Shown: in pieces, positions 7,749-16,325 of the stretch
How positions within the stretch are numbered: position 1 is the stretch's first letter
How the letters are laid out: every line of letters begins with the position of its first letter
Assembly: GCA_029778945.1 (NCBI GenBank)
Contig: JAKPBN010000197.1
Span: 1-49,954 of the forward strand
DNA: 49,954 nt
Direction of reading: 5' to 3'
Source: Spirochaetota bacterium
GTDB taxonomy: Bacteria; Spirochaetota; Spirochaetia; Treponematales; Rectinemataceae
Translations under genes and position numbers: made by a program
Notes under the pieces: generated by a model
Database searches by the model: none
What the model saw: only the letters and a program-made list of their open reading frames with translations
What the model was told of the DNA's origin: nothing

Positions 7749-9103
7749 GGCCTGGCCCTGCCCATGGAGTAAAGGAGGCTCTCGGCGAGGAGGCCGGGAT
7801 TGAGGTTATAGATCTCGGCCCTGGTTTTGGCCTCCCGGATCAGGGCGGCCCAGGCCTCCACGAGGAGGAAGCCCGAGGGGCCAAGGCCCGGCAGGCGGAG
7901 GATAGCGGACAGGAGGATGGAAAGGGCCCCAAGGAATTCGTCGAAGGAGGAGGCGTAGGCATCGTCCTTGGCCCCAAAGTCCTTGGTCGCCTGGCCCAGG
8001 TCGGCCAGGGCAAGATCGCCTAACTCTCCGGCGGCCTCGGGGCTGGTGCCAAATGAGAGGTCCTCGAGGAGCTCGGGCATAGCGGCTATCGCGGGGTCGA
8101 GGCCGGCCTGGAGGGCCTGGCGGGCGCCCACGGCCCCCAGGAAGGACAGGGCCAGGCGCCTGGCCTGGGCCTGTCCAAAGGGCCGCTTGCCCGCGAGCCA
8201 GGCTTCGATCGCCCCGTCGGTCCTCTGACCCCGGGGGGGGACCAGGGAGTCGATCTCCGGCCGGCCCAGCTTGAAGACCCGCTCCAGGACCGCTGCCTCA
8301 CCCTGGAAGCCCCGGGACCGGAAGGTATAGGGCCTTAGCCTGGAGAGGGTCGTGGCCATCAGGGCCGAGGGGCGGGAGGAGAGGAGGACAAACTCGAGGC
8401 TGGCCGGGGGCTCCTCGAGGATCTTGAGGAGGGCATTCCTGGAGGCGTCGAGCATGTGATCGGCGCCCTCGATCACGATGGTCTTCATGTTTCCGCTCGG
8501 GGCCATCCGGGTCCAGTAGCCTGCGGCCCTCACCTGGAAGACGGGCACCGTGTCGGGCACAAAGGCCTCGAGCTTGCGGGCCGTCTCGGTCGCCTCCCCT
8601 GCGGCGTCCAGGGCGGCCTCGGAGAGGACCTCCCCCTGGAAGTCATCGGGCCTGACCAGGTCGAGCCTCTCCTCCAGCTCGCGCAGCAGGGCCGAGGCCT
8701 TGGCCAGGCGGGTCTCCTCTCCCTCGTAGAGGGCGGCATCGAAGCGCTTCTGGAGCTTGCGCACGGAGCGCACGAAGAAATAGGCCGAGGCCCTGCCCGG
8801 GGAGCGGCGGAGGAGGTCGAGGCCGGCGGGGATTTCCTCGGGAAAGGTCCGGGGACCCAGGATGAGGAGGTCGGGATGGGCGAGGACCCGGTGGCGGTGG
8901 CAGGCCGGGCAGGCGCAGTTCCAGGCGGCCTTGGCCGGGCCCTCGACCTGGCAGGAGAGGACCCTTGCCAGCTCCAGGGCGGCCGTGAGCTTGCCCGAGG
9001 CCGGGGGGCCGGAAAAGAGCAGGGAGGAGGGCAATTCCCGGGCCAGGATGTCCCGCCTCAGCTGGGCAGCGACCCCCTCCTGGCCAAGCAGGTTCTCGAA
9101 CAA
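7745..9103 (-). CDS. holB: DNA polymerase III delta-prime/gamma-like clamp-loader ATPase
   Basis: 452 residues. Starts MFENLLGQEGVAAQLRRDI, typical of delta-prime and gamma/tau proteins. Walker A is GPPASGKLT, followed by a zinc module with cysteines in LSCQ and NCACPACHRH. Walker B is IEGADHM, followed by NALLKILEEPP. The usual SRC motif is degenerate (LSRLRP), and there is an extra charged helical insertion around 100-185. It is longer than typical delta-prime (about 330). I favour a delta-prime role: loading the sliding clamp with gamma/tau. It lies 8 bases after cvpA. The symbol is by family likeness only. Confidence 0.75.
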   Translation of the reverse strand: MFENLLGQEGVAAQLRRDILARELPSSLLFSGPPASGKLTAALELARVLSCQVEGPAKAAWNCACPACHRHRVLAHPDLLILGPRTFPEEIPAGLDLLRRSPGRASAYFFVRSVRKLQKRFDAALYEGEETRLAKASALLRELEERLDLVRPDDFQGEVLSEAALDAAGEATETARKLEAFVPDTVPVFQVRAAGYWTRMAPSGNMKTIVIEGADHMLDASRNALLKILEEPPASLEFVLLSSRPSALMATTLSRLRPYTFRSRGFQGEAAVLERVFKLGRPEIDSLVPPRGQRTDGAIEAWLAGKRPFGQAQARRLALSFLGAVGARQALQAGLDPAIAAMPELLEDLSFGTSPEAAGELGDLALADLGQATKDFGAKDDAYASSFDEFLGALSILLSAILRLPGLGPSGFLLVEAWAALIREAKTRAEIYNLNPGLLAESLLYSMGRARP

Positions 9104-9111
9104 GGGGCCTC

Positions 9112-9672
9112 CTACTTCTTGGGCCCGATGCCGGGCGTGATGGGGCCGATCTTGACTTCCGGCACCTTGAGGGTCGGCAGCTTGCCCCCGTTCTGGCCTG
9201 CGGGGGAGATGGCCTTGGCGACCTCGGGCCCTATGACGGGAAGGATGGTCCTGGCGAAGAACGAGCCCTCGAGGATCTTGGCGATGCCCAGGAAGTCCCC
9301 CAGGGCCTGCATCACGAGGAGGATGAGGGAGACCGACACGAGGCCTTCGAAGAGGCCCAGGAAAAAGCCCAGGACCTTGTCCAGGGTGGCCAGGTTAGCC
9401 GCTTCCAGTCCTTCCCTGAGCATGTGCCCAAGCAGGCGGGTCAGGAGGAAGGCCAGGACAAAGATCGCGGCAAAGGCCACGGCCTCGGGCAGGGGCAGGT
9501 TGGCGAAGCGTCCATGGAGGAAGGCCCCGGCCTGGCGATAGAGGAGGAGGGCCACCGCGGCCCCGACGATCCAGGAGGCCACGGAGAGGATCTCGGCCAC
9601 AAAGCCTCGGACAAGGCAGCGGAGGGCGAGGATGAGGACGATGGCTAGACAGACCCAGTCGAGCGCGTTCAT
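9112..9672 (-). CDS. cvpA: CvpA family inner-membrane protein
   Basis: 186 residues with four hydrophobic segments: about 5-22 (VCLAIVLILALRCLVRGF), 27-47, 64-83 and 100-125. The N-terminal pattern MNALDWVCLAIVL...GFVAEILSV matches the CvpA (colicin V production) family, whose exact function is not settled but is linked to envelope stress and cell-surface processes. The C-terminal 40 residues are Pro/Gly/Lys-rich. Its ATG overlaps the murG stop (ATGA, 9669-9672). Placement between murG and a replication gene is what I recall in Treponema. Confidence 0.85.
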   Translation of the reverse strand: MNALDWVCLAIVLILALRCLVRGFVAEILSVASWIVGAAVALLLYRQAGAFLHGRFANLPLPEAVAFAAIFVLAFLLTRLLGHMLREGLEAANLATLDKVLGFFLGLFEGLVSVSLILLVMQALGDFLGIAKILEGSFFARTILPVIGPEVAKAISPAGQNGGKLPTLKVPEVKIGPITPGIGPKK

Positions 9673-10775
9673 GGCTGACCTTCCAGGTAGTTCAGGATGA
9701 GGGCTGCCGCGGAACCCGCGGCGTCGCCGCCGGCAAGGTCCAGGGCGGCCTTGCCGGCCCTGTCCCTGGCGGCGGGACTAGAGAGATAGGAGGTGATTGC
9801 CTCAAGTAGGGCCTGCGGGCTGGCCTCAGGCCCGACCAGGACCTTGGCGGCTCCCCGGGCCTCAAAGAGGCGGGCATTGTCCACCTGGTCGCCTCGGGTT
9901 CCCGAGCCGGCCAGGGGGACGAGGACCATGGGCTTGCCCAGGGCGCCGGCCTCCCAGATCGAGCCGGCCCCCGAGCGGCCCACCACGAGGTCGGCCGCCG
10001 CCAGGATGTGGGGCATCTCTTCACGGATATAGTCAAAGGCCCTGTAGGAGGGGCCGGCCTCGGCGGGGCTGCCGCCCTCGCCGGTCTGGTGGACCACAAA
10101 GGCCAGCTTTGAAAGCTCGGGGAGGATGTCGGCGACCAGATCGTTGACCTGGCGGGCCCCCTGGCTTCCCCCGATAAAAAAGACAATCGGCTTATCCGCC
10201 GGGGCTCCCAGATAGGCCCGACCCCTGGCCGGGTCGCCCTGGCGTATGGCGGCCCGTATGGGATTGCCCACAACCACGGCCTTGGCCTTGAGTTCCGGGG
10301 AAAGGCTCCGGGCCGTCTCCTCATAGCTCACGAGGACCCGGGTGGCGACTCGGGCATTGAGCCTCGTCGCGAGGCCCATGGAGAGATCGGACTCGTGGGT
10401 AAAGACCGGGATGCCCAGGGATGCGGCCGCCCTGCAGGGCGGCACGCTCACATAGCCTCCCTTGGAGAATAGGAGGCGGGGCCTCAGCTCCTTCAGCAGC
10501 CTGCGGGAGGCAAAATAGCCGGCCAGGACCCGGAAGGCATCGGCGGCGTTCTCCAGGGAAAAGGAGCGCCTTAGCTTGCCCGCAGGAATGGCGTGGTACT
10601 CAATGCCCGCCGCCTCGACCGTCCTCCGGTCCGAGTCCTTGCCCGAGCCCAGCCAGACAATCCGGCCGGCATAGGCTTTTTTTAGGGCTTCCACCACGGC
10701 CAGGCCGGGGTAGATATGTCCCCCCGTGCCCCCGCCCGTAAAGACTATGCACTCGGTCTTGTCCACGGCTCTCAC
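9669..10775 (-). CDS. murG: UDP-GlcNAc:lipid I N-acetylglucosaminyltransferase MurG
   Basis: 368 residues. Transfers GlcNAc to lipid I to form lipid II at the inner face of the cytoplasmic membrane, the last intracellular step of peptidoglycan synthesis. The N-terminal donor/acceptor loop is FTGGGTGGHIYPGLAV; FSKGGYVSVPPC is the second conserved G-loop. The C-terminal UDP-sugar site includes GGSQGARQVN and VVGRSGAGSIWEAGALGKPMVL. GTG at 10775 overlaps the pgi stop (GTGA); a second GTG at 10763 gives a start closer to the family norm. About the usual length (350-365). Confidence 0.95.
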   Translation of the reverse strand: MRAVDKTECIVFTGGGTGGHIYPGLAVVEALKKAYAGRIVWLGSGKDSDRRTVEAAGIEYHAIPAGKLRRSFSLENAADAFRVLAGYFASRRLLKELRPRLLFSKGGYVSVPPCRAAASLGIPVFTHESDLSMGLATRLNARVATRVLVSYEETARSLSPELKAKAVVVGNPIRAAIRQGDPARGRAYLGAPADKPIVFFIGGSQGARQVNDLVADILPELSKLAFVVHQTGEGGSPAEAGPSYRAFDYIREEMPHILAAADLVVGRSGAGSIWEAGALGKPMVLVPLAGSGTRGDQVDNARLFEARGAAKVLVGPEASPQALLEAITSYLSSPAARDRAGKAALDLAGGDAAGSAAALILNYLEGQP

Positions 10776-12385
10776 TTCCTTCCCAGGCCCAGGAGGAGGG
10801 CATAGGCCGCCAGGGCAGCCTCGGGCCCCTGGCCCTTGGACTTGGCCTCGGCCTCCTCCCGGCCCGCAAGAACCTTCTTTGCCAGGAGCTTGCCCAGCTG
10901 GACTCCTTCCTGGTCAAAGGAGTTGATGTTCCAGGCAAAGCCCTGGAAGGCCACCTTGTTCTCAAAATGGGCCAGGAGGGCGCCCAGGGCCCGGGCATCC
11001 AGGGCCTTTCCATGGATGAGGGTCGAGGGCCTCTCTCCGGGGAAGTGCTTGTTCGCCTCGGCGTCGCTCTTGCCGGCGGCAAAGGCGATGATCTGGGCCG
11101 CCAGGTTGGCGTCGAGCTTGGCCCGGCTCGTGGAGTCCTCGGAGAGGACATCCGGGGAAAGCTGGTTTTCCCGGAAGCCGACAAATTGGAGGGGGATCAC
11201 GTCCGTGCCCTGGTGGAGGAGCTGGTAGAAGGAGTGCTGGCCATTGGTCCCGGGCTCGCCAAAGACGAGGGGCCCGGTCTTGTAGGCCAGGGCCTCTCCG
11301 GAGCGGCTGACGCGCTTGCCATTGGACTCCATGTCCAGCTGCTGGAGGTGGGCGGGGAAGCGGGAGAGGGCCTCCGAGTAGGGGAGGACGGCCGTGGCCG
11401 CATAGCCTAGGACATTGCGCTCATAGAGGCCTATCAGGGCATCCAGGAGGGCGGGGTTTTTGCGGGGCTCGGGGTTGAGGGCCAGGAGGTCCTCCTCGTG
11501 GGCGCCGGCGAGCAGCTCCGCGAAGGTATCGCTGCCCAAGGCCAGGGAGAGGACAACTCCGCCCACGGCGCTCGTCGAGGAATAGCGGCCCCCGATGTAG
11601 TCGTCCATAAAGAAGGCCGCGAGGTAGCTGGGGCTCTTGGCCAGGGGGCTCGTCTCGCTTGTGACCGCGACCAGGTGCCTTGAGGGATCGAGGCCGGCCG
11701 CGGCCAGGCGGGTCTTGACGAGGGTCTCGTTGGCCAGGGTCTCCTGGGTCGTGCCGCTCTTGGAGACTAGGATAAACAGGCTCGAGGCCGGGTCTATGGA
11801 GGCGAGGACCGAGTCGGCGTCATCGGGGTCGACATTGGAGATAAAGCGGGCCGCCATCCTCGACCTGCCCTTGGCCTTGGCCCAGCGCTCCAGGGCCAGA
11901 TAGAGGGCCCGGGGCCCGAGGTCTGAGCCGCCTATCCCGATCTGGACCACGGTGTCGAATCTCTTGCCCGTGGAGCCCTTGATCTCCCCGGCATGGACCT
12001 TGGCGGCAAAGGCCTTGATCTTGGCCAATTCCCCCGCGTAGAAGGCCCCGTAATCCCGGCCGTCCCTGACAACCTTTCCAGTCAGCTCTCCCCTGGAGAG
12101 GTGGTGGAGGACCAGGCGCTTTTCCCCGGGATTCATCACTTCCCCCGAGGACAGGAGGCGGAATTTTGCCACCAGCTCCTGCTCCTCGGCCAGGCGGCCC
12201 AGGAGGTCGAGGCGGGGACTGTCTACAGGGCTGGCAGCCCAGTTAAAGGACAGGCCGCCCCCCATGGCCATCTCGCAGTCGCCGACCCTTTTTCCGGATA
12301 GGAGGCTGGCTAGGGAGGGCGGAGGACCTAGGGCCAAGAGGTCCTTGAAAGCGGAGCTTTCATCTAGGTTTCTATAGCTTGGCAT
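10772..12385 (-). CDS. pgi: Glucose-6-phosphate isomerase
   Basis: 537 residues. Interconverts glucose 6-phosphate and fructose 6-phosphate. Family motifs are present: GIGGSDLGPRA, the sugar-phosphate loop SKSGTTQETL, LQQLDMESNGKR, and FGEPGTNGQHSFYQLLHQG with the catalytic Glu and His. Two ATGs are possible. The first (12391) abuts AGGAGG with no spacer; the second (12385) has the proper 6-base spacing and is chosen. First gene of the long minus-strand operon, with a likely sigma-70 promoter 70-100 bases upstream, so glycolysis, wall synthesis and the two-component system share a message. Confidence 0.95.
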   Translation of the reverse strand: MPSYRNLDESSAFKDLLALGPPPSLASLLSGKRVGDCEMAMGGGLSFNWAASPVDSPRLDLLGRLAEEQELVAKFRLLSSGEVMNPGEKRLVLHHLSRGELTGKVVRDGRDYGAFYAGELAKIKAFAAKVHAGEIKGSTGKRFDTVVQIGIGGSDLGPRALYLALERWAKAKGRSRMAARFISNVDPDDADSVLASIDPASSLFILVSKSGTTQETLANETLVKTRLAAAGLDPSRHLVAVTSETSPLAKSPSYLAAFFMDDYIGGRYSSTSAVGGVVLSLALGSDTFAELLAGAHEEDLLALNPEPRKNPALLDALIGLYERNVLGYAATAVLPYSEALSRFPAHLQQLDMESNGKRVSRSGEALAYKTGPLVFGEPGTNGQHSFYQLLHQGTDVIPLQFVGFRENQLSPDVLSEDSTSRAKLDANLAAQIIAFAAGKSDAEANKHFPGERPSTLIHGKALDARALGALLAHFENKVAFQGFAWNINSFDQEGVQLGKLLAKKVLAGREEAEAKSKGQGPEAALAAYALLLGLGRK

Positions 12386-12453
12386 CGGCATCCTCCTAAG
12401 GTTCGGCCCGGTAAGCGTATCGTCCCGACACGGCCACTGTTTCGTTAATCTCC

Positions 12454-12483
12454 ATGATATAGCCAGCCTAGGGCTCGTATCAA
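12454..12483 (-). promoter_or_regulatory. Probable sigma-70 promoter of the pgi operon
   Basis: On the minus strand TTGATA (12478-12483) and TATCAT (12454-12459) are separated by 18 bases. Transcription would start near 12447, leaving a leader of about 60 bases before pgi. It is the only good promoter I see for the eight-gene operon. Confidence 0.5.
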
Positions 12484-12550
12484 GGGAAGTCCTGGACGGG
12501 CGGGAATAAATGGAGGGTCCCCAGCCAAGCTTTTTCGGGAAAAAACATGA

Positions 12551-12556
12551 TATATT
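12551..12556 (+). promoter_or_regulatory. Extended -10 element before the PilZ gene
   Basis: TATATT preceded by TG and one base (TGATATATT) in an AT-rich patch of an otherwise GC-rich gap. No good -35 is seen, as is common for extended -10 promoters. The start codon lies 24 bases downstream of the element. Confidence 0.45.
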
Positions 12557-12579
12557 AACCTAAGAGCTAAGGGGGCCTC

Positions 12580-13788
12580 GTGGCAGCGAGAATCGACAGG
12601 GTCGAAAAGGAATTCATTCTCGTTACCGCCGCGGAAGGGAGCTCTGCCGCCCGGGTCCAGGCCCTGGGGCGAACCCTCACCTGCACCTTCAAGGCCGCCT
12701 CGAGGGATTGCGTGCGCTTTGTCCTCCCCAAAGGAGAGCCCTCGTATTTCAAGACCTGGGAGACTGTCTCGGTCTATTTTGACTTCCGGGGCCAGGGCTT
12801 TGTCTTTGAGACTACGGTGCGCAAGGTCGACAAGGGCATCCTGGAGCTGGCCTATCCTGAGAGCATGTACCGGGGCCTCTCAAGGCGCTGGCCCCGGGTA
12901 AGCCCTCCCACCGACCTTTCCGTGGACATTATCCTCCCCGACGGCTCCCTCAGGCTCGCCTGTCCGGTCAGCCGTGAGTACGTCGAGGTCGACCTTCCGG
13001 AGTCCCGGGGGGGCCTCCGGGCAGACAGCCTGGCCGACCTCATCCTCAGCTTCAAGGACAAGGCGGAAGCCATGGCCGACGAGAGCCGGGTGACCATGTT
13101 CCGGGAAGGCCGGGGCCCCCTGGGCTTTGGGGAGGAACTGATCTCCACCTTTGGCCGGGCCCTCTTTGTCCCCTCCTTTGCCAGCGGCCTGCCCATGGTG
13201 GATCCCTACCCCGAGGGCCGGGTCCTCACCAAGCCCGAGCTGGAAAGCCAGGAGCCAGGTTCCCTCGCGGACAAGAGCGCCCAGCTTGAGGCCTTCCTGG
13301 GGGAGGAGGGCCTGCTCCACGACGCTGCCCTCTGGTGTCCTGTCCGCTATTACCGCTACACGATCGGGATTGTCCACCTCTCCACCCGGCGGGGATCCCG
13401 CCGGGCCTTTGACTACCGGGCCTTGGACTTTGCCTGGGATTTTTCCTCCCTCCTGGCCTGGTTCCTCAAGCGCCATGGCTACTTTGACCACGGGGAGGTC
13501 AAGGCCGCTCCCCGCCGGGGAGCCCTGGTGGACGCGAGCACTACGGGCATGCTTGTGGGCCTTGGGGCCGGCCAGCCCAGGCTCAAGCCCGGGGTCAAGC
13601 TCAACCTCCTCGTGGGCCTGAATTCCATCCACTACGAATGCCTGGGCCGGGTCGCCCGCCGCTTTGAGCAAGACGGGCGCTCCTACTATGGCCTAGCCCT
13701 GGAGGGGCTTGAGGAGGAAGTCCTCTCGGCCCTCTCCCAGGGCCTGTATGGGGCCAAGGCCCAGACTATCGCAGGCCTCGGAGGCTGA
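12580..13788 (+). CDS. PilZ-type protein with a large inserted domain
   Basis: 402 residues from GTG with AGGGGG about 6 bases upstream. Residues 1-95 look like an N-terminal PilZ-like (PilZN/YcgR-type) beta barrel. RRWPRV at 102-107 matches the arginine motif that grips c-di-GMP, and DASTTG at 318-323 matches the second PilZ motif (D/N-x-S-x-x-G). In ordinary PilZ domains these lie a few tens of residues apart; here about 210 residues intervene, including WCPVRYYRYTIGIVHLSTRRG (252-272), which looks GAF-like. A c-di-GMP effector role, perhaps in motility, is inferred. Co-transcribed with the small membrane protein behind it (1 base between stop and start). Confidence 0.65.
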   Translation: MAARIDRVEKEFILVTAAEGSSAARVQALGRTLTCTFKAASRDCVRFVLPKGEPSYFKTWETVSVYFDFRGQGFVFETTVRKVDKGILELAYPESMYRGLSRRWPRVSPPTDLSVDIILPDGSLRLACPVSREYVEVDLPESRGGLRADSLADLILSFKDKAEAMADESRVTMFREGRGPLGFGEELISTFGRALFVPSFASGLPMVDPYPEGRVLTKPELESQEPGSLADKSAQLEAFLGEEGLLHDAALWCPVRYYRYTIGIVHLSTRRGSRRAFDYRALDFAWDFSSLLAWFLKRHGYFDHGEVKAAPRRGALVDASTTGMLVGLGAGQPRLKPGVKLNLLVGLNSIHYECLGRVARRFEQDGRSYYGLALEGLEEEVLSALSQGLYGAKAQTIAGLGG

Positions 13789-13789
13789 T

Positions 13790-14014
13790 ATGGGTCCCTA
13801 TGAGGTAAATTACCTAAGCCTGATTCTCGAGGTGCTCAAGGACTGGCGGGCCATCGCCGTGGCCGTCCTTATCCTCCTCTCCTGGGCCCTCCTCCGCTAT
13901 GTGGGCATGGTCTTCCGGGGGCCCCGGCTAGCCCTGCCTCCCTCCCGGCGGATGATCAAGAGGCAGGAAAAAGCCATGAAGCCCGCCGATGAGGAGCTGG
14001 AGGAGGAGGAATAG
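13790..14014 (+). CDS. Small single-pass membrane protein (74 aa)
   Basis: Starts 1 base after the PilZ gene, with GGAGG at 13779-13783. One hydrophobic segment at about 20-40 (WRAIAVAVLILLSWALLRYVGM) is followed by a basic stretch and an acidic tail (DEELEEEE). No family recognised. Tight coupling suggests it partners or anchors the PilZ protein. Its last 59 bases overlap the 3' end of recQ on the other strand. Confidence 0.65.
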   Translation: MGPYEVNYLSLILEVLKDWRAIAVAVLILLSWALLRYVGMVFRGPRLALPPSRRMIKRQEKAMKPADEELEEEE

Positions 14015-15500
14015 CCGCCTTCTCCCTGGCCCTGGCCTTGGAAAGCCCCGGCTGGAGCCTGCCCTTCCAAGGCCAGGCAGCGGCCTCCCTCACAATGCCC
14101 ATGCCCCGGGCAAGGCCCAGGGCCACCCGGATATCCTCCTCCCGCCAATGGGCAAGGCTCCCCGAGGCGCCGGCCTTTGGGGGTTCCCCTGGCCGGCCCG
14201 CCAGGAGCCTCCGGGCCTCGCCTTCGTCAAAGCGCCGGGGATTGGCCGCCAGGAAGGCCGAGATCTCGGCCTCGCCTTCCACCACCAGGTCTTCTCTCCC
14301 CTCGCAGACGTCGCAGCCCGTACAGGGCGCCGAGAGCTCCGCCCCCAACATGGAGAGGAGGGCTTCCCTTCGGCACCTGCCCCGGGTGGAGGCATAGGCT
14401 TCCAGGGCCTCCCTCCTCGCCCGGGCCACCTCTCCCTCGTCCTCCCTGGCCCTGGGGCCCAGGGGAGTAGCCAGGAGAATGGCCCTCGAGGGCCGGCCAT
14501 CGCGTCCCGCCCGGCCGGATTCCTGGAGATAGGCCTCGATGCTCGGGGGCGATTCATAATGAATAACTGTGCGGATATTTTTTTTGTTGATCCCCATGCC
14601 GTACGCGCAGGTGGTCACCAAGACCCCAGTCAGGCTCTCCATGAACCAGGACTCGATCCGCGTCTTTTCCTCCCTGGTCAGGCCGGCGTGGTAAAAGCGC
14701 AATTCCGTGGTGGCAAGCCTGGCCTGGAGCCGCTCGGCCAGGATCTGGACCCCATCCCGGGAGGAGGCGAAGACGATGGCAGGTCTTCCTTCCCGCCTTA
14801 GCAGTCCTTCGAGGGCCCGCTCCCGGGAAAGGCTCCGGGCCACGGAATAGGAGATGTTGGGCCTATCGGGGTCCCCCTGGACGAGGCTCCAGGGGGATCC
14901 GCGGAACAGGTGCTTGGCCACGGACTCGAGGACCCTGGGGCTGGCCGTGGCGGTAAAGGCGCTCAGGGCCGGGGGGGCCAGGGCCTCGGCCACCGGGCCT
15001 AGCTCGAGGTAGGAGGGCCTAAAGCTCTCCCCCCATTCGGAGACGCAGTGGGCCTCGTCTATGGCCAGGTGGCTGATGCCCTGGCTCTTGAGGAAGTCGA
15101 GGAGGCGGCCCTTGAGGGACTCGGGATTCGTGACCACGAGCTTGGCCTCTCCCGACTCCACGGCCTTTTCGGCCCTTCGCCTCTCTCCCTCCTCCATGCC
15201 CCCACGGAATACCGCCGAGGCCAGGCCCACCTCCTCGAGGCGGCGGCGCTGGTCCTCCATCAGGGCCAGCAGGGGATAGACAGCCACCGTGGGCCTCGGA
15301 AGGAGGAGGGCGGGGAGCTGGAAGCACAGGGACTTGCCAAAGCCCGTGGGGAGGAGGGCGAGCTGGCGGAAGCCTCCCTCGTAGCTTCCGGCATCGAGGA
15401 CGTTGGCCGCCACAAAGCGCTGGAGGGGGTAGAGGTAGTCGACCCCAAAGCGGCTTGCGGCCAGATAGCCCAGGGGGTCGAGGTCCTGGTCGGGGATCAT
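13956..15500 (-). CDS. recQ: RecQ-family ATP-dependent DNA helicase
   Basis: About 514 residues from the chosen ATG. Helicase motifs: FRQLALLPTGFGKSLCFQLPAL (motif I), the DEAH box LAIDEAHCVSEWG, SAFTATASP (motif III), VLVTTCAYGMGINKKNIR (V) and QESGRAGRDGR (VI). The zinc-binding cysteines follow (CRREALLSMLG, CTGCDVCEG). There is no clear winged-helix or HRDC domain; the C-terminus is short and basic, so it is a compact RecQ. ATG 15500 lies 40 bases after nth; a longer frame to 15644 would overlap nth by about 100 bases. The ribosome-binding site is weak, so coupling to nth is likely. Confidence 0.88.
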   Translation of the reverse strand: MIPDQDLDPLGYLAASRFGVDYLYPLQRFVAANVLDAGSYEGGFRQLALLPTGFGKSLCFQLPALLLPRPTVAVYPLLALMEDQRRRLEEVGLASAVFRGGMEEGERRRAEKAVESGEAKLVVTNPESLKGRLLDFLKSQGISHLAIDEAHCVSEWGESFRPSYLELGPVAEALAPPALSAFTATASPRVLESVAKHLFRGSPWSLVQGDPDRPNISYSVARSLSRERALEGLLRREGRPAIVFASSRDGVQILAERLQARLATTELRFYHAGLTREEKTRIESWFMESLTGVLVTTCAYGMGINKKNIRTVIHYESPPSIEAYLQESGRAGRDGRPSRAILLATPLGPRAREDEGEVARARREALEAYASTRGRCRREALLSMLGAELSAPCTGCDVCEGREDLVVEGEAEISAFLAANPRRFDEGEARRLLAGRPGEPPKAGASGSLAHWREEDIRVALGLARGMGIVREAAAWPWKGRLQPGLSKARAREKAAIPPPPAPHRRASWLFPAS

Positions 15501-15540
15501 GCCCAGCCAACGCCCCCTAAGGCGGCCCCGCGATTGAGGC

Positions 15541-16218
15541 TTAGGCTCTTTTTTTGGGGCCCAGGCCAGCCCGGGGGCAGAGGCCATAGAGGGGACAGTC
15601 CTCCTCCTGGGCCACACAGGCCGGGGACCGGGCCTTGCAGACAAATTTGCCGTGCCGGTTGACGGCGTGGGAAAACCGCGTCCACCGGTACGGGGGCACG
15701 AGGGCGGCTATCCTCTTCTCGATCAGCCCCGGGTCGGCCTGGCTGGCCAGGCCCAGGCGGAGGATAACCCGCATAACGTGGGTATCCACGATGATGCCTG
15801 GCTGGCCAAAGCAGGCGGAGAGGACCAGGTTGGCCGTTTTTCTGCCCACCCCGGGCAGGCCCAAGAGGCCCTCCATGGTGTCGGGCACCTCGCCTTTCCA
15901 GTCCCTGACCATCAGGGCCGAGGCCTCGACGAGGTGGCGGGCCTTGGTCCGGTAAAAGCCCACGCTGTGGATCACCGCCTCGACCTCCTCGACGGCCGCC
16001 CGGGCCAGGTGTCGGGCATCGGGCCAGGCCGCAAAGAGGGCAGGGGTCGTCCGGTTGACCTGGTCGTCCGTGCACTGGGCCGAGAGGACAACCGCGCAGA
16101 GAAGCTCAAAGTTGCTCCGATAGTCGAGGAGGGGCTTGGCCTCGGGCCAGAGGGGGGAGAGGATCTCGAGGATCCGGGCAGCCCGGGTGGCCTCCAGGGA
16201 GTCGCTTTTTCGAGCCAT
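15541..16218 (-). CDS. nth: Endonuclease III (DNA glycosylase/AP lyase)
   Basis: 225 residues. Removes oxidised pyrimidines and cuts the abasic site. The helix-hairpin-helix is LPGVGRKTANLVL with the catalytic Lys, and the catalytic Asp is in IVDTHVMRV. The four C-terminal cysteines for a 4Fe-4S cluster are spaced C-x6-C-x6-C-x5-C, whereas the classic spacing is C-x6-C-x2-C-x5-C, so the loop has four extra residues. ATG 16218 is chosen over an upstream frame because MARKSDS fits the family; no Shine-Dalgarno precedes it, but TATACT ends 6 bases before the ATG, suggesting a leaderless message. Confidence 0.93.
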   Translation of the reverse strand: MARKSDSLEATRAARILEILSPLWPEAKPLLDYRSNFELLCAVVLSAQCTDDQVNRTTPALFAAWPDARHLARAAVEEVEAVIHSVGFYRTKARHLVEASALMVRDWKGEVPDTMEGLLGLPGVGRKTANLVLSACFGQPGIIVDTHVMRVILRLGLASQADPGLIEKRIAALVPPYRWTRFSHAVNRHGKFVCKARSPACVAQEEDCPLYGLCPRAGLGPKKRA

Positions 16219-16224
16219 GGCGGC

Positions 16225-16254
16225 AGTATAGCGGCCTGGAGGCGGACAAAACAA
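16225..16254 (-). promoter_or_regulatory. Putative nth promoter giving a leaderless mRNA
   Basis: Minus strand: TTGTTT (16249-16254), 18-base spacer, TATACT (16225-16230). Only 6 bases separate the -10 from the ATG at 16218, so transcription should begin at or next to the start codon. Confidence 0.5.
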
Positions 16255-16274
16255 GCTTGGGCGCCTTCTAATGC

Positions 16275-16302
16275 TTGCAAAGGCCCGGTCGCGGGCTATA
16301 CT
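16275..16302 (+). promoter_or_regulatory. Sigma-70 promoter of the secreted protein gene
   Basis: TTGCAA (16275-16280), 16-base spacer, TATACT (16297-16302). The expected start near 16309 gives a leader of about 17 bases containing GGGAGG before the ATG at 16326. Divergent from the nth promoter. Confidence 0.6.
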
Positions 16303-16325
16303 TGTCTGGTGTACGGGAGGCTCCG

